Origin: Lentisphaeria bacterium
GTDB lineage: Bacteria > Verrucomicrobiota > Lentisphaeria > Victivallales > Victivallaceae
NCBI GenBank assembly: GCA_017508385.1
Contig: JAFVZB010000072.1
Span: 16,053-80,052, forward strand
Direction of reading: 5' to 3'
Length of the DNA: 64,000 bases
Both the position numbers and the translations under genes were made by a program. Under the pieces are notes generated by a model. It worked only from the letters and a program-made list of their open reading frames with translations. It was not told the origin of the DNA and made no database searches. Of the stretch, positions 60,701 to 64,000 are shown one piece after another. Position 1 is the stretch's first letter; each line of letters opens with the position of its first letter.

Positions 60701-61189
60701 ACCGGCAATGGCTCCGAGGGTGATCCCGCTCAAGGTGGCACATTCGGTCGCCGAACATATTTTGGCGAGACACCTGAGGTTTGCCGTTTTGGCGGTATAG
60801 ACCTTGAGGGCAGGGCGGTATATCGAGAGATTGAGTCCCATCAGAACTGCGATGGCGAAGAGCGGAATATAGCCGGTGATATCCACCAATCCGATGAGTA
60901 CAGTTGAGGCGGCGGCGATGAAGATCTCTATTGCACGGCTGTAAAACATCACGTTGCGTGAGGAAAATCTCGCCAGAAATCCGCTCGAAGCCGCACTGCT
61001 GCACAACCACGGAAGAGTGTAACACGCCGAAAGAACAAGCACGTTGAGTGCGTGCTGTTTGAAGAGCGGAGCATTGCGGAACAGCAGAAGAGACACGATA
61101 GTGCAGAAATATACCGGATTGAATGAACTGAAAAAGTTCATGCAAAAGATATTTGACGCACTTATATTATATTTATTGACATTTTTCAT
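57737..61189 (-). CDS. LplT-PlsC-acyl-ACP synthetase fusion (Aas-like), PlsC catalytic His replaced
   Basis: A 1150-residue membrane protein of three parts. Residues about 1-400 form a twelve-helix MFS transporter like LplT, which flips lysophospholipids. Residues about 430-620 form a PlsC acyltransferase. From about 650 an AMP-forming acyl-ACP/CoA synthetase follows, with IFSSGSTGIPKGIMLSHHN and YGCTELSP. The combination re-acylates lysophospholipids in the inner membrane. Unusually, the PlsC H-x4-D motif reads NRASFVD, with Arg452 where the catalytic His belongs and Asp457 kept; motif III is FPEDDITRNG rather than FPEGT. The acyltransferase step may therefore be inactive or altered. The start at ATG 61189 was chosen over a TTG at 61219. 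A 160-bp mobile element lies 45 bases upstream. Confidence 0.88.
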   Translation of the reverse strand: MKNVNKYNISASNIFCMNFFSSFNPVYFCTIVSLLLFRNAPLFKQHALNVLVLSACYTLPWLCSSAASSGFLARFSSRNVMFYSRAIEIFIAAASTVLIGLVDITGYIPLFAIAVLMGLNLSIYRPALKVYTAKTANLRCLAKICSATECATLSGITLGAIAGIAAVQCHLPASIALGLAMIPAAAALLFSSRLESIPAPKADKDELKLELKIKLPKGLVKLQRYRELVMTGVGECYVFAALILISCIAVQYLGLHFTGVTDNIYLQYLLMATPLIGALFGIISSGYRSRGKVEIGIVPTGIILMTFSSLAVGLLPFAGDRYAEGSFLVILLFIFGFATGSILIPLQCYQEYFIKKEFAPRFFSWFYLPFSGGLLLAIILTFLMYYFNVSIFTVCLVVSLLTLTLSIVSFTLMPQFLLRMLFRIMLDTIYRLNIYNAERLPESGPALLVANRASFVDILFISACTSRPIRFMMHEHYYRVPILHTLYKSIGFLEVPSKRVQKHKELIQTTRDLLRNGELICVFPEDDITRNGTMSSFRNGIGNWLPEDQDIPVIPMRIGMTWGSIFSCSQDGRFKLRLPGLRRHPASVTIGKPVSRNTNAYEMRIIMAELGAETELIPDTSAKPLHTIFCYQAKRHPAETIFTECTVPHWKRPSNFRLFLQAALFSRFLRRNAKADEGNYVGIMLPNSIDFAVAMLGTQMSNKTPAILNYTAGRNANAIAIEKAGLKRIITSKEIFEKSGIQCDAEIIFIDEAKKHGCTWWSKLCWFIAAVFFPANELMKQLSPENWNDVEKIGVLIFSSGSTGIPKGIMLSHHNIIADVLSISSSINYRKNDGVVGNLPLFHSFGMAVCFWMPIVTGTRTVLIPNALDAASVAESMKHGKLSILCATPGFLQLYMRRCVPEDFKNIRLVITGAEKLRDDVAEKFRNMTGLVITEAYGCTELSPVVSINLAASVNEMGTHVVEPGSIGPPLIGVCAKIVDPSTFELMDENTDGLLIVKGAIVMKGYLGEPEKTNEVIRDGWYVTGDIARMSRKGFITITGRLSRFSKIAGEMVPHELVEREINNILRPEDRLLAVCGATDQAKGEKLLVFYCDRERLAPEQVVKRLREKGIPNLWIPKPENFIYIEHLPALGNGKLDLAALQKESEKYNG

Positions 61190-61233
61190 GGTCAATATCC
61201 GTAATTTTATTTTCAGCAAAAGATTTTCTATAA

Positions 61234-61393
61234 GTTTTGTTCCTGATATGGGGAGATGATGCGGGGAAAGAGGGAAAACTTCTTTTCACGGGAAAAGAGG
61301 TTTTCCCTCTCTCCCCGCGCCCCTCTCTCCCTTTCAAGAAAAGCGGGGAAACTTTTTTATTTGCCTTTACCTACCCGTGTCGGGAACAGAGCC
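61234..61393 (-). mobile_element. 160-bp MITE-like element, copy D (in the 5' UTR of the LplT-Aas gene)
   Basis: Exactly 160 bp, flanked by perfect 9-bp direct repeats TTTCTATAA (61225-61233 and 61394-61402). Ends GTTTTGTTCC and GGAACAGAGCC form the inverted repeat, and the hairpin core is CTTCTTTTCACGGGAAAAG. Same orientation as copy C. Its right end lies at the predicted transcription start of the gene at 57737. Confidence 0.92.
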
Positions 61394-61400
61394 TTTCTAT

Positions 61401-61429
61401 AATATAACACAAAAAAGCCGTTTTTTCAA
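61401..61429 (-). promoter_or_regulatory. Promoter of the LplT-Aas/MBL/FAH unit, separated from the gene by element D
   Basis: On the minus strand TTGAAA (61424-61429) and TATATT (61401-61406) are spaced 17 bp. The start falls near 61394, so the transcript would begin with the whole 160-nt element before reaching the ATG at 61189. Confidence 0.65.
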
Positions 61430-61440
61430 CAGAGCCGCAC

Positions 61441-61468
61441 TTGACTTGATGCGAAGTGGTGGTATTTT
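61441..61468 (+). promoter_or_regulatory. Promoter of the DUF5596-like gene
   Basis: TTGACT (61441-61446) and TATTTT (61463-61468) are 16 bp apart, 35 nt before the ATG at 61504. It is divergent from the promoter at 61401-61429. Confidence 0.55.
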
Positions 61469-61503
61469 ATCTTTGCGGAATGTAAACAACATGGAGATGT
61501 GAG

Positions 61504-62370
61504 ATGACACTTGAACGCTTTTGTGAGCTCTGCGGATTCAACGCAGATGAAGAGAAAATCATCGCCGGATATCTGGCTGATGAGAAGATAAATGCCGCCG
61601 GTCTTGAGATATGCCGCCTCTGTTTCGAGGCTCCGGAACGTCCGGAAACTTTTCCTGAACCGGTTGAGGGCGATGATCTGGCTAAAGCCAATCTGGTGTC
61701 GGCTTTCTACGGAATCGAGTACGCAAAACAGATACACGCTTCACTGGGAATACCTCAATACATCCTCGAAAACGGAATGCGTGATATCGCCATCTGGTCA
61801 CGTCACGAACTGCGTGACAAAGGCGTTTTCGGCATCAGAAGAGGTTTTCACTGGATCAATGTCCTCTATCGGGCAGTCGCACTCAGGTTCGGCAGGCTCG
61901 AGTGCAACCTCACCAGAGGATTCAGACTCGATGAACTGCGGGATGAGGCAGGAAATCTGCTGCTGAAAAAAGATGACCCGCTCATCGGATTGCATATTCC
62001 CGCTGACGGAGCTCTCGATATAGATGCCTGCATCGACTCCATGCGGAAGATGGCTGAGTTTTTCGATTGGTACAAACCCGATTACCACTACAAGGGTTTT
62101 GTGGTTGACACCTGGCTGGTCGATCCTCTGCTTGCGCAGTTCCTGCCGCCGGAATCCAACATAGTCAGGTTCCAGCAGCTCGGAATACAATACCTTATTC
62201 AGGATGAGTACGACCCGACATTCTGGATGTGGGGAACCCGTGACCCCGAAAAAGTTGCAAATCCGAGCGAACTCCAGCGCAAGGCACTTGCCTTCATCAA
62301 GTCGGGCGGAGTTTTCAAATACTACGGAATGTATATCCCGAAAGAGCGGATAGTCAAAACTGCTCAGTGA
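61504..62370 (+). CDS. DUF5596 / acyltransferase-domain-like protein
   Basis: A 288-residue soluble protein. It begins MTLERFCELCGFNADEEKIIAGY and later has YILENGMRDIAIWSRHELRDKGVFGI, LECNLTRGF, LIGLHIPADGALDIDACIDSMRKMAEFFDW and YKGFVVDTWLVDPLLAQFLP. The HIPADGxLD and SxxxAxxFF patterns match a family I know as DUF5596 or acyltransferase domain-containing proteins, in which the C-terminal part has a GNAT-like arrangement. No activity is established to my knowledge. It has its own promoter and a GGAG ribosome site. Its 3' end overlaps the convergent murI gene by 17 bases. Confidence 0.65.
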   Translation: MTLERFCELCGFNADEEKIIAGYLADEKINAAGLEICRLCFEAPERPETFPEPVEGDDLAKANLVSAFYGIEYAKQIHASLGIPQYILENGMRDIAIWSRHELRDKGVFGIRRGFHWINVLYRAVALRFGRLECNLTRGFRLDELRDEAGNLLLKKDDPLIGLHIPADGALDIDACIDSMRKMAEFFDWYKPDYHYKGFVVDTWLVDPLLAQFLPPESNIVRFQQLGIQYLIQDEYDPTFWMWGTRDPEKVANPSELQRKALAFIKSGGVFKYYGMYIPKERIVKTAQ

Positions 62371-63184
62371 TTGTGAGCGATACCTGCTCCGCCTGGGTGA
62401 TTGAGTCACCGAAAAAGCGGCAGGCACTGCTGAGGAACTTTTCTGTGGTGTCAGTGACGTAAAAACTGTGCTCCGGCGGAACTCTGCCTGAATTGGGCAG
62501 AACAGAGCCGTTTTCAATGAGATTTTCCACGAAATCGGCGGCGGCTGCTGCACTGGAAATGATTTTTACCCTGCCTGAAAAGAATTTGTCAAACTCTTTT
62601 GTGAAGAGCGGGTAGTGGGTGCATCCGAGCAGCAGAGCCTCAGGCGGATTTTCGAGATATTTGCCGAGGTATATATCGAGAACTCCCTGCAAGATTTTCC
62701 AGCTGACAATTCCCTCTTCGGCGAGCGGAACCAACAGCGGGCAGGCGGTACACTCTACTTCAAGAGAGGGGGATACCTTTTGTATCTCTCTGGTGTAAGC
62801 TCCGCTTGAAACGGTGGTCTTGGTGCCGATGACGGCGAGCTTTTTCTGTAACCCTGAGGCGGCGGCTGCTCCTGCTTCGATGACTCCGCAGACGGGGATG
62901 GAAAAACGCTCTTTCAAAATATCCAGAGCTACGGCGGAAACCGTGTTGCAGGCGGCGACGATGAGTTTCACGTTGCACTTTTTCAGGAAGTCCGCATCCT
63001 CAACGGCATAGCGGATGATGGTCTCGGGAGATTTGTCTCCGTAGGGAACTCTTGCGGTATCACCGAGATAAACTATCGACTCATCAGGAAGCTGTTTTGC
63101 GAGCTCTGACATTACGGTAAGTCCGCCTATTCCTGAGTCGAAAATCCCTATCGGACGGTCATCGGTTGCATCTGATTTATTCAC
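62354..63184 (-). CDS. murI: Glutamate racemase
   Basis: Cofactor-independent conversion of L- to D-glutamate for peptidoglycan. The 276-residue protein has GIFDSGIGGLTVMSEL with the catalytic-region Asp and Ser, the first catalytic Cys in VAACNTVSAVAL and the second in LLLGCTHYPL, plus LGDTARVPYG. The start was set at GTG 63184: GGAG lies eight bases before it, and the product then begins VNKSDATDDRPIGIF with normal family length. The frame is open to 63286 but that part overlaps the antiporter gene. The GTG sits inside the 3' end of the antiporter gene, so the two are translationally coupled. Confidence 0.95.
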   Translation of the reverse strand: MNKSDATDDRPIGIFDSGIGGLTVMSELAKQLPDESIVYLGDTARVPYGDKSPETIIRYAVEDADFLKKCNVKLIVAACNTVSAVALDILKERFSIPVCGVIEAGAAAASGLQKKLAVIGTKTTVSSGAYTREIQKVSPSLEVECTACPLLVPLAEEGIVSWKILQGVLDIYLGKYLENPPEALLLGCTHYPLFTKEFDKFFSGRVKIISSAAAAADFVENLIENGSVLPNSGRVPPEHSFYVTDTTEKFLSSACRFFGDSITQAEQVSLTITEQF

Positions 63185-64000
63185 TCTGTTTTCTCCGCTT
63201 GAGTATCTGCTGGATCGAGAAATTGCTGCTGCCGTCAGACTGGGAAGCGAGCTCTGCCGCCTCTTCCGGAAAGTGTTTTTCGGCAAATTTTATAAGTTCC
63301 CTGATATTTCCCATCACGGTCATTCCGTCTCCGCACTCAACTTTTGTGGCTCCTCTCGGCTGGATGATGGTGTTTTTCCGTCTCAGCATAGTTACGAGCA
63401 GAGTTGACGGAAGTCCGAGTTCGGCAAGGGTCCTGCCTGCGAAACCGCAGTTTTCGTTGATGATGAACTCAAACATGTTGCTTCCGCGGCTAACAGATGT
63501 CTGTTCGAGCTCAAGAGGACTGCGCTCTCTGTCGGAAACCGGCTTGTCGAGCTTGAGTTTTTTTGCCAGCGGCATGAGCGTGGTTCCCTGAATCACCAGA
63601 GAGAGCACCACCATGATGAATATGAGGTTGAAGAGCACCTTCGCCGCAGGCTCTCCGGGAGTTTCACTGAATTTGGCGAGCGGAAAAGTTGCGAGCACGA
63701 TGGGAGCCGCTCCGCGCAACCCCACCCACGATACAAAAATCTTCTCTTTGAAGCTGAGCCACTTCGAGGGAATGGTCATCATCACTGAAAGCGGACGTGC
63801 CACCAGCATGAGGAAAAACGCAAGAAGCGTTCCTTTGACCAGTAAATCAGGCAGCAGTTTTATATCGAGGAACAAACCGAGCGAGGTGAAAAGCGCAACC
63901 TGCATGAGCCATGAGACTCCGTCGCTGAAGCGGGTGATGCCCTTCTGGTAGTTGAAGCGGAAATAGTTCATCGCAACTCCGCAGACATAACACGCCATCA
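63177..64000 (-). CDS. Cation/proton antiporter (K+/H+ type, CPA family) with TrkA-C domain, C-terminal part
   Basis: Runs off the right edge, so only the C-terminal 273 residues or so are visible. The first 135 visible residues hold several membrane helices, including GLFLDIKLLPDLLV and a SWVGLRGAAPIVLATFPL segment typical of NhaP2/CvrA-type K+/H+ antiporters. A cytoplasmic TrkA-C-like domain follows (about 175-245): FEFIINENCGFAGRTLAELGLPSTLLVTMLRRKNTIIQPRGATKVECGDGMTVMG, a likely regulatory ligand site. It precedes murI with an overlap. Exchange of K+ or Na+ cannot be decided from this fragment. Confidence 0.85.
   Translation of the reverse strand, partial: MACYVCGVAMNYFRFNYQKGITRFSDGVSWLMQVALFTSLGLFLDIKLLPDLLVKGTLLAFFLMLVARPLSVMMTIPSKWLSFKEKIFVSWVGLRGAAPIVLATFPLAKFSETPGEPAAKVLFNLIFIMVVLSLVIQGTTLMPLAKKLKLDKPVSDRERSPLELEQTSVSRGSNMFEFIINENCGFAGRTLAELGLPSTLLVTMLRRKNTIIQPRGATKVECGDGMTVMGNIRELIKFAEKHFPEEAAELASQSDGSSNFSIQQILKRRKQSE

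Noticed and set aside
1..64000. CRISPR arrays, prophage genes, integrases or complete insertion sequences
   Set aside because: No spaced direct repeats, phage structural genes or transposase frames were found; the only mobile DNA seen is the 160-bp element family.

Overview
The window looks like chromosomal DNA of a PVC-superphylum bacterium, most likely Lentisphaerota (Victivallales-like). This is an inference from several signs: an adjacent DUF1549/DUF1553 and PPC-domain protein pair, many large exported proteins, glycan-active enzymes (GH51, GH78-like), roughly 50% GC, and a Gram-negative-type envelope gene set. No marker gene such as 16S rRNA is present to settle it. Sigma70-type promoters are easy to read: a TTGxxx box, 16-17 bp, then TATATT or TATAAT.

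Layout. 1-2330 (-): a D-Ala-D-Ala carboxypeptidase followed by a truncated alpha-L-rhamnosidase-like gene. 2462-4981 (+): an aromatic amino acid operon (DAHP synthase, chorismate mutase/prephenate dehydratase) preceded by a promoter, a 29-codon Phe/Tyr-rich leader peptide and a terminator/antiterminator, which is a textbook-style attenuator. 4985-11410 (+): an HlyD / double-ATPase-permease (RbbA-like) / ABC-2 permease operon followed by a GT-C glycosyltransferase. 11392-13828: GH51 arabinofuranosidase divergent from an AraC regulator. 13916-19140 (-): tRNA-Thr, endonuclease IV, an MBL hydrolase, an AsmA-like protein and topoisomerase I. 19258-26150 (-): lipoprotein, HAD phosphatase, MurC-like ligase, HolA, ArgC and a DUF349 protein. 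26327-28207 (+): HtpG. 28348-32155 (+): a small membrane protein, a kinase-like/methyltransferase protein and a frameshifted sulfatase-superfamily gene, possibly an envelope-glycan modification cluster. 32156-38069 (-): RdgB, DUF1549/1553, PPC protein and a GT39-like glycosyltransferase. 38166-41458: TilS, UPF0489, AzlCD. 41684-45931 (-): a giant C10-peptidase-like/Ig-repeat/FG-GAP protein. 46065-47825 (-): DUF374 acyltransferase, endonuclease III, His/Pro-rich exported protein. 47996-56198 (-): two tandem ~1310-residue transglutaminase-like/LamG exported paralogues. 56272-61189 (-): FAH-family enzyme, MBL hydrolase, LplT-Aas-like fusion. 61504-64000: DUF5596-like protein, MurI and a truncated cation/proton antiporter.

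Two signals stand out. The first is the aromatic attenuator at 2462-2693. The second is a family of 160-bp non-coding mobile elements (MITE-like). Three copies are exactly 160 bp, each flanked by a perfect 9-bp target duplication, and a fourth is degenerate. One copy supplies the last codons and stop of tilS, one sits in the U-tract of a terminator, and one sits exactly at the predicted transcription start of the LplT-Aas gene. Other points worth attention are a Z-DNA-prone tract at the topA start site, a TopA tail of three repeats in place of zinc ribbons, a PlsC domain lacking its catalytic His, and a single-base frameshift in a sulfatase-superfamily gene.
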